Assembly (NCBI GenBank): GCA_934402375.1
Contig: CAKRUB010000001.1
Coordinates: forward strand, 248,001 to 312,000
Length of the DNA: 64,000 nt
Reading direction: 5' to 3'
Source of the DNA: an uncultured Acetatifactor sp.
Lineage (GTDB): Bacteria > Bacillota > Clostridia > Lachnospirales > Lachnospiraceae
A program made the position numbers and the translations under genes. The stretch's first letter is position 1, and each line of letters opens with the position of its first letter. The notes beneath the pieces were generated by a model that saw only the letters and a program-made list of their open reading frames with translations, was not told the DNA's origin and did no database searches. Below, in pieces: positions 7,359 to 16,084 of the stretch.

Positions 7359-9548
7359 TTACATACTTTTCCTTTCCGCAATCTCCGCCATCTTGGCGTC
7401 ATTCAGTCTGGTATCCCCATGCACGCGGGAATAGGACAGATAACCGTTCATCCGGTCGATCTTTGTCAGATTGCGGCTGCCGCACTTCGGGCAGACATCC
7501 ATCTCGAGCTCCTGATGCCCGCAGTCATCACAGTATGCCAGTGAAAGATTCACTCCCTCATAGAAGCCCATATCCATCGCCCGGTGGATCAGCGTCTTAA
7601 TCGCCTCCATATTATAGTCGATCGGATATTTCACATACTGGATTTTGCCGCCGTTGCAGAGATTCCAGAACCGATCCTCCTTGTCCTGCTTCTCGATCGG
7701 CGTAATATCCTCGGCGACATGGCAGTGGAAGCTGTTGCTGACATACTCTCTGTCGGACACGCCCTCCACGATACCATATTTCTTGCGGAACTGCTTTACC
7801 TGTACACCGCAGAGATTCTCCGCAGGTGTTCCGTAAATAGCATAAAGATTGCCGTCCGCCTCCTTAAACTCGTTGACTCTGGTATTGATGTATTCCATGA
7901 CATCCAGTGCAAACTGTCCGTCCTCCACCAGCGATTTTCCGTTGTAAAGCTCCTGCAGCTCATTCAGGGCAGTGATGCCGAAGCTGGCTGTAGCTGACTT
8001 CAGCAACGGCTTGATCTTGTCATGCAGCTGCAAATGTCCGCCGAGGAAGCCGCCCTCGCAGTAAGCCAGAGGGTTTGTCGATGCCCGCATCTCCCCAAGG
8101 TAGGCGTAGGTGCGGATATGGAGCTGACGGATCAGATTCAGATAATAGTCCAGTACCTCGTAAAAATCCCTGCTCTCCTTGCGCGCCTTCGCAAGGATCA
8201 TCGGCAGATGGAGCGAAACCGCTCCGATGTTAAAGCGTCCGACAAATACCGGCATATCCTTGTCATCCGCCGGATGCATGCCGCCCCTCTCATACCACGG
8301 CGACAGGAACGCACGGCAGCCCATGGGCGAAACGATCCTGCCATACTGCTTGTACATGCTCGCAACATAGCCCTTTCCCGTGAGACTCAGCCAGTCGGGA
8401 TACATGGTCTTCGCAGAGCATTCCACGCCGGCTTCAAACACATCCTCAAGCGGCTTTCCGGGTCCGTGAAGGTTCTCGTCATACAGGAAAACAATCTTCG
8501 GGAACAGAACCGGCTTCTTGCAGTCCTTCTTTCCCTGACCTCTTCTTCTCACATTCAGCATCGTGATTGTCGCAAGCTTTGCAAACCGTCCGGTTCCCGT
8601 ACCCGCCGTCACTGTAATGAACGGATAGTCACCGCGGCTGCTTCCCACAGTGTTAAACTTGTACTCCCAACCTTGGAAGCCCTGCTCATATTCGCGCACG
8701 ACATCCGCGTAAGCCTCTGCCTCCGCTGTATCCTTATCGATTCCCAGACGAAGGTATTTCTCGATGTATTTGTGATAAGACTTCTCCGCATAAGGCTCCA
8801 GAATCAGATCCACGCTCGGCACCGTGAAGCCGCCGTACTGCTGGCTTGCCGCGCTTAAAACGATGTCGCCGATGACATCGAAGGCAACATCCAGTGACTT
8901 CGGCTCGTTGTACCAGACATTTCCCATCTCAAAGCCGCCGCTCAGGACATTCTGGACATCGAACAGACAACAGTTCATCGTATCCCTTCTCGCAGACATA
9001 TCATGTACATAAATATACCCGTCACGACATGCCTGAATCTCCTCTGTCGTCATAAAGAACTTCTGGTAAAGCTCCTTGTTAAGCTGGTTGAAAATCAGAC
9101 TTCTCTTCGTTGCAACAAGCGCCGAATCCGTGTTGGCATTCTCCTTGTCCCCGATGTACATGATCGACTGACTCTTCTTGTAGACATCATCCAGCATACG
9201 GACAAAGTCCTGCTTATAGTTTCTGTAATCCCGGTAGCTCTTCGCCACAACAGGCTTCACCTGCTCCAGCGCGCTCTCTACAATATTATGCATAATAGGA
9301 ATCGGTATCTCGTCAGACTCCAGCTCATTCACCTTGTCGATCACATACTGACAGATGTGCTCCTCCTCTACCTTGGTGAACTTCGTCAGCGCCCTGTATG
9401 CACTCTTGCCGACCGCATTGATGACCTTCTGGACATTGAAGGCTTCCTTGCTGCCGTCCTTTTTTATCACATATACACATTTTACCGGCTTAAATTCCTG
9501 ACCGTAATCAGCGCTGTCTGTGGTTGCCTGATCAAAATTACTGCTCAT
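7359..9548 (-). CDS. nrdD: Anaerobic ribonucleoside-triphosphate reductase (class III)
   Basis: About 729 residues. An ATP-cone regulatory domain sits near the N terminus (VYVIKKDGSKEAFNVQKV), followed by the ten-stranded barrel and a C-terminal zinc site (CDDCGHQELEMDVCPKCGS). The glycyl-radical segment RMNGYLS near the end places the radical glycine. It reduces ribonucleoside triphosphates to deoxy forms without oxygen. I prefer the ATG at 9548 because GGAGGGG lies about 10 nt upstream; an ATG at 9557 is too close to it, and an ORF start at 9596 has no ribosome site. It is driven by a strong promoter with two NrdR boxes. Confidence 0.96.
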   Translation of the reverse strand: MSSNFDQATTDSADYGQEFKPVKCVYVIKKDGSKEAFNVQKVINAVGKSAYRALTKFTKVEEEHICQYVIDKVNELESDEIPIPIMHNIVESALEQVKPVVAKSYRDYRNYKQDFVRMLDDVYKKSQSIMYIGDKENANTDSALVATKRSLIFNQLNKELYQKFFMTTEEIQACRDGYIYVHDMSARRDTMNCCLFDVQNVLSGGFEMGNVWYNEPKSLDVAFDVIGDIVLSAASQQYGGFTVPSVDLILEPYAEKSYHKYIEKYLRLGIDKDTAEAEAYADVVREYEQGFQGWEYKFNTVGSSRGDYPFITVTAGTGTGRFAKLATITMLNVRRRGQGKKDCKKPVLFPKIVFLYDENLHGPGKPLEDVFEAGVECSAKTMYPDWLSLTGKGYVASMYKQYGRIVSPMGCRAFLSPWYERGGMHPADDKDMPVFVGRFNIGAVSLHLPMILAKARKESRDFYEVLDYYLNLIRQLHIRTYAYLGEMRASTNPLAYCEGGFLGGHLQLHDKIKPLLKSATASFGITALNELQELYNGKSLVEDGQFALDVMEYINTRVNEFKEADGNLYAIYGTPAENLCGVQVKQFRKKYGIVEGVSDREYVSNSFHCHVAEDITPIEKQDKEDRFWNLCNGGKIQYVKYPIDYNMEAIKTLIHRAMDMGFYEGVNLSLAYCDDCGHQELEMDVCPKCGSRNLTKIDRMNGYLSYSRVHGDTRLNDAKMAEIAERKSM

Positions 9549-9606
9549 AGAATCCATTCCCCTCCGTATCCTCTGCTGCTTTACATGGTTTGTCAAAACA
9601 AACTCT

Positions 9607-9653
9607 TAACTAAATATAGGTGGTATCTCTTTTCTGATCCCTATATATTGTAC
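9607..9653 (-). promoter_or_regulatory. Tandem NrdR boxes upstream of nrdD
   Basis: Two 16-bp sites, at 9638-9653 (minus strand core ACAATATATAGGG) and 9607-9622 (core CCTATATTTAGTT), match the NrdR consensus ACACWATATATWGTGT at 12 and 10 positions. They are spaced exactly 31 bp apart, three helical turns, which is the usual arrangement. Both lie just downstream of the -10 box, consistent with repression by NrdR. No nrdR gene is in the window. Confidence 0.75.
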
Positions 9654-9665
9654 CCATCATATAAC

Positions 9666-9694
9666 AGTATAAGAAAGAATCCACTGCTTGTCAA
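9666..9694 (-). promoter_or_regulatory. Strong sigma-A promoter of nrdD-nrdG-dut
   Basis: A consensus TTGACA (9694-9689), 17 bp and TATACT (9671-9666) on the minus strand. The leader of about 110 nt carries the NrdR boxes. Confidence 0.82.
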
Positions 9695-9718
9695 CGAACA
9701 CAGCCCTAAAAAATTACA

Positions 9719-9757
9719 CAAAAAAAGGAGCCTTGATTTAGAATAAATTCAGCTCCT
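9719..9757 (-). terminator. Rho-independent terminator of the WYL regulator gene
   Basis: AGGAGC / GCTCCT plus an inner TGAATTTA / TAAATCA stem (one bulged base), followed by a run of T on the minus strand. It starts 2 nt after the stop codon. Confidence 0.85.
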
Positions 9758-9759
9758 CT

Positions 9760-10767
9760 TTATCCGGGAAGCCCGTCCGTCAGCTGCATCGTTTTCACAA
9801 TATCGGTCAACCAGCCCTGATACTGCTCCTTCACGGCAGCCGGGCTGACAATCACAGCCTCTCTGCCTATACCGGCAAGCCAGCCGAAAAACTGCCCGCT
9901 GACAGCAACCCTCACACGGATGCGGAACACGCGATCCGTCATCGGCCGGATGTCCGCCTCCCTGCCAAAGCGGTCGAGAACGACACCAATCAGCCGGTTC
10001 GGGAACTGCAGCGTCACCGTCTCCTCATCGCCGCTGAACATGCCGAAGGTCAGGTTCGTATAGACTGCAGGATCCACCATTTCAAACTGCTCCAGCCCCT
10101 CCCGCTCGTCCTTCAGGACATCGACATGTCCCATCTTATCCACGCGGTAATGCTTCATAATGCCGTCCACGCTGTCATAGGCGGCAAGATAGTAGTTCTC
10201 CTCGCGCCAGATCAATGCCCACGGGCTGACCTTCCTTTTCCCGCCCACGCGGGGCACAAGCTCCTTATTCAGATTCCAGTCAAGGTACTGAAAGCTGATC
10301 TGACGGTTCTCCTGAATCGCCCTGTGGATGTTATCGATATTATAATAAATGCTCTCGTTCTCTGTCTTAATACGTCCGGCGACATAAACCTGTCTCTGCA
10401 GCTTTCCGGCATCCTGTTTTCCCGCCAGCAGCTCCAGCTTCTTAATCAGGCTTCTCGACTTCCGCGACGTGATAAAACGCGAGGACTGCACCGCATCCAC
10501 AAGCAGCTTCAGCTCGGCAAGCTCAAACTCCCGGCTCGCCATATAATAGCCGCCTCCGAGCCGGCTGTGCACCTGTACAATATCGTAGCCAAAATCACAG
10601 AGCTTTTCTATATCGTCATAAATGCTCTTCCTCTCGGAATGTATGCCGTTGGCATCCAGATAGGCAATAATGTCCGCCGTACTCGCCGGATGATTTTCGT
10701 CTGTGTTTTCCGTCAGAAGCTTTATGATATACAGCAATTTCAGTTTCTGTCGCGCCGACTTTGCCAT
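9760..10767 (-). CDS. WYL-domain transcriptional regulator
   Basis: A 335-residue protein with a DeoR-type winged helix at the N terminus (KLKLLYIIKLLTENTD..ASTADIIAYL) and a WYL domain near residues 140-215 that includes SPWALIWREENYYLAAYD. WYL domains are thought to bind nucleic acid or small ligands, and such regulators often control DNA-damage or phage-defence genes, although no defence locus is seen here. It has a GGAGGG ribosome site and follows the small membrane protein gene by 35 bp, so the two probably share the promoter at 11007-11035. Confidence 0.9.
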   Translation of the reverse strand: MAKSARQKLKLLYIIKLLTENTDENHPASTADIIAYLDANGIHSERKSIYDDIEKLCDFGYDIVQVHSRLGGGYYMASREFELAELKLLVDAVQSSRFITSRKSRSLIKKLELLAGKQDAGKLQRQVYVAGRIKTENESIYYNIDNIHRAIQENRQISFQYLDWNLNKELVPRVGGKRKVSPWALIWREENYYLAAYDSVDGIMKHYRVDKMGHVDVLKDEREGLEQFEMVDPAVYTNLTFGMFSGDEETVTLQFPNRLIGVVLDRFGREADIRPMTDRVFRIRVRVAVSGQFFGWLAGIGREAVIVSPAAVKEQYQGWLTDIVKTMQLTDGLPG

Positions 10768-10802
10768 ATCCCGCCCTCCGATTCCGCTGTCTTTACACCT
10801 TC

Positions 10803-10964
10803 CTACGCTTCCTTATGGTCGGTCGTCTCCAGCTCATTCTTTGCGTTCTTTTTCTTCGCCAGTGTAATTCCGATGAAGCAGGCAACCGCACAGACAGCAA
10901 CAATAATCAGCAGCAGTACCCCGTATGACAGAAACATTCTTCCAAATTCCACGAAATTATTCAT
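10803..10964 (-). CDS. Small single-pass membrane protein, 53 residues
   Basis: Starts at ATG 10964 with AGGAGAG 9 nt upstream and stops at TAG. The protein has one clear membrane helix (VLLLIIVAVCAVACFIGITLA) followed by a basic KKKN stretch and a charged tail ending in DHKEA, which predicts an outside N terminus and inside tail. I do not recognise a family. Its strong promoter and its position ahead of the WYL regulator suggest a two-gene operon. Confidence 0.7.
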   Translation of the reverse strand: MNNFVEFGRMFLSYGVLLLIIVAVCAVACFIGITLAKKKNAKNELETTDHKEA

Positions 10965-11006
10965 CGCTTATATCTCTCCTGTTTTCAATGAATTTGCGTT
11001 ACCTCA

Positions 11007-11035
11007 AGTATACCAACCCCGCCGCTTCCAGTCAA
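11007..11035 (-). promoter_or_regulatory. Sigma-A promoter of the small membrane protein / WYL operon
   Basis: TTGACT (11035-11030), 17 bp and TATACT (11012-11007) on the minus strand, about 40 nt ahead of the small gene. Confidence 0.75.
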
Positions 11036-11063
11036 GCAGCAGACTCCACCTTCCGGTCTGTCG

Positions 11064-12767
11064 TCAGACATCCGCTGGCAGGCTCCACTTCCCGGTCTCC
11101 AGAAAGGCTTCCGCCTGTCCTGACGCCTGTTCGATAATACTCCGGTCATAGCCCATCAGCTCCAGCAGCTTTATCGCATTCCGCGTTGTTGCCTTCCCCT
11201 GCTGCAGCCTGTAATTAAAGCTGATGTCTCCATCCCTGACATCTTCCTCAAAGTGATAGTTGTCATAATACTTCCGAAGCAGCTCTGTGAGCTCAATATC
11301 ATGCGTTGCGGCGAAGCAGAAAATCCCGGCTCTCCCCAGTGATTTCAGGATCTGCGTGGAAGCGGCGATCCTCTCCACCGTATTTGTTCCGCGGAGCACC
11401 TCGTCGACAAAGCAGAGCACTGGCTTTTTCCCGGACGCAGCTGCATCAAGAATGCGCTTCAGTGCCTTGATCTCGACGATATAATAGCTCTCCCCGCTGC
11501 CGATGTCGTCCCGCAGCGCCATGGAGGAATAGACATAAAAGAACGGAGCGCGGTACTCGTCCGCCGTGCAGGTATGAATCGTCTGCGCGAGGATCGCATT
11601 GATCGCCACCGTCTTCAGAAAGGTGGACTTACCGGAGGCGTTCGAGCCGGTGAGAAGAACACCCCTGTCTGAAACAATGGTATTCTTTACGGGCTTCTCC
11701 AGCAGCGGATGGTATGCTTCTCTCAGGCTGACGCTCTCCTCCCCGATAAACTCCGGGAGACACCAGCCGTTCTCGAGGGACTGCCGGAATATCCATACCG
11801 ACACCGCCGTCTCAAGATAACCAACGGTCGAGATCAGGGCGTCCACATCCTCTATGTGTCCGCGCAGCACGCTCAGCATACGGTTAAACTTGATCAGATC
11901 CGCATGAAAAACCATCCTGATATAGTCCATGAATACGCCGATAATATCGCCGGATGCCGCTCCTGCACGGCTGTTCCCCGCGCTCATGACCCAGAAGGAA
12001 TTTCTTCTCAGCGCCTGCATGTTCCGCTTGTGGAGCCGGATGCTCTCCAGCTCCGCCTCACAGCCCTCGAGCTTCAGCTTTTCCACCTCATCACAGACCG
12101 ATAACAGCCGTATGACATAGGCAAAGCTGGTAATGTAGGGATCAATCTCATTCTTTTCCTTAAAATAGGTAACAATGTTGTAGATCATCAGCACGACAAG
12201 CCCTACAATGCCGATCTGGAACTTAAACCAGAGCATTGCGATCAGCGGCAGAAAAAGCAGATCGCAGATATAATTTTTCAGGTTGCTTCTCTCACCGAGG
12301 TAATCCAGATTATCTATATAGTCATAAAGAGAATATTTTCCCGTGTATCCCAATTTATTCATCCGGAACTGAAAGCGCACCCGCTCGTTCTGGTGCGTGC
12401 CGAAGGCATTGACTACCTTTTCAAAATGCTCCAGCTCTTCTCTGTTCTGATATAATGTCCGCAGCTTATAATACAGATATTCTTCTCCCGATGCGGACAA
12501 AGTATAGTTCATTCTCTTAAAGATCTCATCCATTCCGAGATCATTCCATGTAATATCGTCAATCTGCCCATCCTTTTCATGGCGCAGATAATAGCTTTTT
12601 ATCTTTTCGTAGCGCTCCAGCGCATATTTCTTATCCGCGAGCTTCAGATACCCCTCCCGCAGTTTGTCGACAAATTGCTTTTCCGCCTTTTTTGCCCTGC
12701 CGCCTTCCAACGCAAAGATCATAATTGCGAAAGCGACAAGCGCAGCGACCATAATCAAATATTCCAT
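11064..12767 (-). CDS. Membrane-anchored MutS-family ATPase
   Basis: About 567 residues. The C-terminal third is a MutS domain V ATPase: Walker A LLTGSNASGKSTFLK, Walker B VLCFVDEVLRGTNT and a conserved ATHDIEL. The mismatch-recognition domains of true MutS are missing. Instead there is an N-terminal helix (YLIMVAALVAFAIMIFAL) and two more helices near residues 170-210, so the protein is membrane bound. Its role is unknown in the family as a whole. No ribosome site stands before the ATG at 12767, which overlaps a promoter -10 box; the true start may be the ATG at 12752. Confidence 0.85.
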   Translation of the reverse strand: MEYLIMVAALVAFAIMIFALEGGRAKKAEKQFVDKLREGYLKLADKKYALERYEKIKSYYLRHEKDGQIDDITWNDLGMDEIFKRMNYTLSASGEEYLYYKLRTLYQNREELEHFEKVVNAFGTHQNERVRFQFRMNKLGYTGKYSLYDYIDNLDYLGERSNLKNYICDLLFLPLIAMLWFKFQIGIVGLVVLMIYNIVTYFKEKNEIDPYITSFAYVIRLLSVCDEVEKLKLEGCEAELESIRLHKRNMQALRRNSFWVMSAGNSRAGAASGDIIGVFMDYIRMVFHADLIKFNRMLSVLRGHIEDVDALISTVGYLETAVSVWIFRQSLENGWCLPEFIGEESVSLREAYHPLLEKPVKNTIVSDRGVLLTGSNASGKSTFLKTVAINAILAQTIHTCTADEYRAPFFYVYSSMALRDDIGSGESYYIVEIKALKRILDAAASGKKPVLCFVDEVLRGTNTVERIAASTQILKSLGRAGIFCFAATHDIELTELLRKYYDNYHFEEDVRDGDISFNYRLQQGKATTRNAIKLLELMGYDRSIIEQASGQAEAFLETGKWSLPADV

Positions 12768-12796
12768 CTATAAATTTCGGTGGGCTGCTCTGTCAA
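12767..12796 (-). promoter_or_regulatory. Promoter overlapping the MutS-like gene start
   Basis: A consensus TTGACA (12796-12791), 18 bp and TATAGA (12772-12767) on the minus strand. The -35 lies in the loop of the hairpin at 12779-12806. The predicted start of transcription, near 12760, falls after the first ATG, so the transcript would be almost leaderless, using the ATG at 12752. Confidence 0.5.
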
Positions 12797-12806
12797 ACAG
12801 CCCACC
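12779..12806 (-). terminator. Hairpin downstream of azgA, weak terminator
   Basis: A perfect 9-bp GC-rich stem (GGTGGGCTG and complement) with a 10-nt loop. The minus strand continues GAAATTTATAG, which is a poor T run, so termination may be partial and the MutS-like gene may be partly read from the salvage operon. Confidence 0.5.
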
Positions 12807-12871
12807 ACTCCATTCTGCTTTTCTCTTATTCCGCATACCCGGCTCTGATGCCGGTCTGCTGTCAGATACTT

Positions 12872-14299
12872 TTATGCCACAAGGAAAAACTTCACAAGGA
12901 AAATCAGGGAAAGGATGTAGGTCAGCACAGAAACGTCCTTTGCCTTTCCGGTGAACAGCTTGATGACAGTATAAACAATCAGTCCGATACCGATGGCATG
13001 TCCGATGGAACCGGAGATCGGCATAGCGATCAGCATGAGTGCTACCGGTGCGGACTGGGTAATGTCACCGAAATCGACATTCTTCAGACCGGTAAGCATC
13101 AGAATACCAACGTAGATCAGTGCGGAAGAGGTTGCCGCTGCCGGGATGATTGCTGCAACCGGTGCCAGGAAGATGCAGGCAAGGAACGCGATACCTGTGG
13201 TAAACGCTGTCAGACCGGTACGTCCGCCCGCCTCCACGCCGGAAGCTGACTCTACAAAGGTAGTTACCGTAGAGGTTCCGCTTGCCGCGCCGGCAATGGT
13301 GCCGACTGCATCTGCGAGCAGCGCCTCCTTCATCTGCGGCATCTTTCCGTCCTTGTCCAGCATGCCCGCACGGCTTGCTGTGCCGACAAGGGTTCCGATC
13401 GTATCGAACATATCGATGATACAGAAGGTGACAACCAACGTGGTCACGGTAAACCAGCCGATCTTGGCAAAGCCGGCAAAATTAAACTTGAAGAGCGTCG
13501 TTGCCGCCATATCTCCGAAGGGCGGAATAAAGGATGCTGTCGTCAGAGATGCAAACGGGTTTGTGCCAAGGAAGATTGCCTGTCCTGCCCAGTTGATGAT
13601 GCTTGCCACGAGCATTCCGAGAAGCACCGCCGCCTTCACACCCTTCTGCGCAAGGATAATGATGACAAACAGTCCGATAAACATTGTGACAACGCTCAAT
13701 ACCATAGCGGTATAGCCGCTTCCCATTTTTTCCTTCGCAAGACTGGGTGTCAGTGCGCCGAAGAAATCTCTCATCGCATAGAACGGCCCGCCGTTTTCGG
13801 AATAGATTCCTGCATTGGAGCCAAGTCCGATGTTCAGAAGCATCAGGCCGATTGCAGGCGCAATGCCGTGGCGGACACCGAGCGGAATCGCATCCACGAT
13901 CTTCTCACGCACATTCAGCACGGAAAGGATCAGGAAGATGATACCCTCGATCAGGATGATGCAGAGCGCTGCCTGGAATGACTCAAGATAAGTCATGCCC
14001 GTCAGTCCGACGATGTTTGCGACAACGACGGCAAAGAAGCTGTTCAGTCCCATGCCGGGCGCCATTGCAAAGGGTTTGTTGGCAACGAATGCCATCACAA
14101 AAATACCGATTGCGGATGCAATACAGGTTGCAAGGAAAACTCCGTTCCAGAGCTCCTTCCCTTCTGCGCCGAAGCCCGTCAGCAGATTCGGGTTCAGGGC
14201 AATGATGTACGCCATTGTCATGAACGTGGTCAGACCAGCAATCACTTCCGTCTTTGCCGTCGTCTTGTTCTCCTTAAGTTTAAATAATTTCTCTAACAT
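12872..14299 (-). CDS. NCS2/AzgA-family hypoxanthine-guanine permease
   Basis: A 475-residue protein with 12 or more hydrophobic segments. Family signatures include TFMTMAYIIALNP near residue 27, GMGLNSFFA near residue 78, and VDMFDTIGTLVG-like FCIIDMFDTIGTLVGTASRAG, followed by the GTSTVTTFVES motif that lines the purine site. AzgA/PbuG-type carriers are proton-coupled importers of hypoxanthine, guanine or adenine. It is downstream of punA-cdd-mtaD, so the imported bases feed the same salvage pathway. AGGAGGG precedes the ATG. I see no purine riboswitch in the 64-bp gap. Confidence 0.92.
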   Translation of the reverse strand: MLEKLFKLKENKTTAKTEVIAGLTTFMTMAYIIALNPNLLTGFGAEGKELWNGVFLATCIASAIGIFVMAFVANKPFAMAPGMGLNSFFAVVVANIVGLTGMTYLESFQAALCIILIEGIIFLILSVLNVREKIVDAIPLGVRHGIAPAIGLMLLNIGLGSNAGIYSENGGPFYAMRDFFGALTPSLAKEKMGSGYTAMVLSVVTMFIGLFVIIILAQKGVKAAVLLGMLVASIINWAGQAIFLGTNPFASLTTASFIPPFGDMAATTLFKFNFAGFAKIGWFTVTTLVVTFCIIDMFDTIGTLVGTASRAGMLDKDGKMPQMKEALLADAVGTIAGAASGTSTVTTFVESASGVEAGGRTGLTAFTTGIAFLACIFLAPVAAIIPAAATSSALIYVGILMLTGLKNVDFGDITQSAPVALMLIAMPISGSIGHAIGIGLIVYTVIKLFTGKAKDVSVLTYILSLIFLVKFFLVA

Positions 14300-14362
14300 G
14301 TTTTTCTAATCTCCCTCCTATGTATTTTAAAATGATTAGAGAAGCTTCGCTCTCGCGAATAT

Positions 14363-14387
14363 GTTAAGCGTTAAGGATACGCTTAAC
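14363..14387. repeat. Perfect inverted repeat overlapping the mtaD stop codon
   Basis: GTTAAGCGT (14363-14371) and ACGCTTAAC (14379-14387) with a 7-nt spacer. It covers the last codons and the stop of the amidohydrolase. No T run follows, so it is not a normal terminator; it may stabilise the 3' end between cistrons. Confidence 0.5.
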
Positions 14388-15665
14388 AATCTTATTACAT
14401 CTTTCATAGATTTCATCGACGCTCTCGCCGACATTGAACTCTCCCTCCCGATAGAGGATCTTTCCGTTTATCATGGTCATAAGCACATTCGACTTGCTTC
14501 CGCTGTAGACCAGATTTTTCGGGATATTATGGATTGGCTGCATGTTGGGCTGGTGCAGATCGATCAGAATCAGATCGGCGAGCTTTCCCTTCGCCAATAC
14601 ATCCGCTTTCGGCAGCCGCATCGCCTTTGCACCGTTCACCGTAGCCATCTGCAATACCTTCAGCGCATCCATGCTCGCAGAATCCTCCTCGCGCAGCTTG
14701 CTCAGCCCCGTCACAAGGAACATCTCACGGAACATGTCAAGACAGTTATTGCTCGCCGGGCCGTCCGTGCCGATTGCAACGGGAATCTTTCTCCTGTCAA
14801 ACTCTGCAACCGGCGCAATGCCGCTTGCCAGCTTCATGTTGGATGCCGGATTTGTGATTACGGAGAGCCTGCGTCTGCGGAACACCTCCATATCGCCGTC
14901 CGTCATATGCACACAGTGATACCCGCCCCCGCCGAACTCAAAAATCCCCATCATATCGAGGAACATCGCCGGAGTCATGCCGTATCTCTCCTTGCATGCC
15001 TCCACCTCCTGCTTTGTCTCGGCAAGATGTGTGTACACCGGTGCCCGGTACTTATGCGCAAGCTGGGAGAGCCGGTAAATCAGATCCTTGGAACAGGTAT
15101 ATTCCGCGTGAAATCCCAGCTGATAACTGATCAGCGGATCCTTCTTGTTCCATCTTAAATACTGCTCCTCCACCTCCTCAATCGAGGAGGTGAAATTATT
15201 CAGCCCGCTTGTCAGGACGCAGCGCATCCCCATGTCGATACATGCCTCCGCGATTGTGTCCGGTGTCAGATACATCTCGAATATGGATGTGATGCCGCTG
15301 GTCAGGTATTCCAGAATCGCCAGCTTTGTCAGCTCATAAATATCTTCGCCGGTGAGCTTCGCCTCCATCGGAAATACCTTTTCCTGCAGCCATTTCTGCA
15401 GCGGCACATCATCCGCATAGGAGCGCAGAAACGTCATGGCAGAATGGGTATGTGCATCCTTGAAGCCGGGCATCAGAAGATTTCCCTTGCAGTCCAGCTC
15501 CACATCCCACTTGATCTTCGGGAAGCCGCTGCTCCACTCGCTCTGTAATTCTCCCTGTTCCACGATGCAGACGATCTTTTCATTCTTGATCCAGATCTCT
15601 CCGTCGAAAACCTGTCGGTTCTTCTCCATCGTCAGAATCTTTGCGTGATAAAGCCTGATATTCAT
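14364..15665 (-). CDS. mtaD: Amidohydrolase, methylthioadenosine / S-adenosylhomocysteine deaminase type
   Basis: A 433-residue metal-dependent deaminase. Metal ligands are visible in KDAHTHSAM (HxH), HAEYTC, HLAETKQE, the later HC and IGTDGPASNN (the catalytic aspartate). This set is typical of MTA/SAH deaminases, with guanine and other deaminases close relatives; the exact substrate cannot be read from sequence. It overlaps cdd by 4 nt (ATGA), so it is translationally coupled, and sits in a nucleoside salvage operon, which fits a purine nucleoside substrate. Confidence 0.85.
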   Translation of the reverse strand: MNIRLYHAKILTMEKNRQVFDGEIWIKNEKIVCIVEQGELQSEWSSGFPKIKWDVELDCKGNLLMPGFKDAHTHSAMTFLRSYADDVPLQKWLQEKVFPMEAKLTGEDIYELTKLAILEYLTSGITSIFEMYLTPDTIAEACIDMGMRCVLTSGLNNFTSSIEEVEEQYLRWNKKDPLISYQLGFHAEYTCSKDLIYRLSQLAHKYRAPVYTHLAETKQEVEACKERYGMTPAMFLDMMGIFEFGGGGYHCVHMTDGDMEVFRRRRLSVITNPASNMKLASGIAPVAEFDRRKIPVAIGTDGPASNNCLDMFREMFLVTGLSKLREEDSASMDALKVLQMATVNGAKAMRLPKADVLAKGKLADLILIDLHQPNMQPIHNIPKNLVYSGSKSNVLMTMINGKILYREGEFNVGESVDEIYERCNKIVKRILNA

Positions 15666-16084
15666 CTGATCGATTCACCTCCAAATCCATGCGGCAAGAG
15701 CTCGTACAGACGATATTCCTCGTATTCCGTCCTGCTCTTCGCCACGATAATGAAAAAGTCATCCGCACAGAATTCTTTTATGACCTGCCTGCAAATGCCG
15801 CAGGGATAGGCATAATCCGTCGGCTCTGCGCCCTCCATGCCGCCCGTGATGGCAAGGGCGGTAAATTCTCTCTTTCCTCTGCTCACCGCATTAAAAAATG
15901 CTGTCCGCTCCGCGCAGTTCGTCGCACCATAGGTTGCATTCTCAATATTGCAGCCGCGGATAACCTCTCCGTCCTCACAGAGCAGCGCCGCACCGACTGT
16001 ATAATGGGAATACGGCACATAAGCATTCTTCCGCGCCTCCAGCGCCTCGCTGATCAGCGCGCTCCAATCTCTTTTCCCCGTCAT
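15662..16084 (-). CDS. cdd: Cytidine deaminase
   Basis: A 140-residue homotetrameric-type enzyme converting cytidine and deoxycytidine to uridine and deoxyuridine. The zinc-binding motifs are ATNCAERTAFF (CAE with the catalytic glutamate) and YPCGICRQV (PCxxC). The length is normal. The start overlaps punA by 4 nt and the end overlaps mtaD by 4 nt, so three genes are read as a tightly coupled unit. Confidence 0.95.
   Translation of the reverse strand: MTGKRDWSALISEALEARKNAYVPYSHYTVGAALLCEDGEVIRGCNIENATYGATNCAERTAFFNAVSRGKREFTALAITGGMEGAEPTDYAYPCGICRQVIKEFCADDFFIIVAKSRTEYEEYRLYELLPHGFGGESIR

Noticed and set aside
14300..14363. Purine riboswitch before the AzgA permease
   Set aside because: The 64-nt gap contains only a small TTCGC-GAGA-GCGAA hairpin and the ribosome site; the purine aptamer core is not seen.
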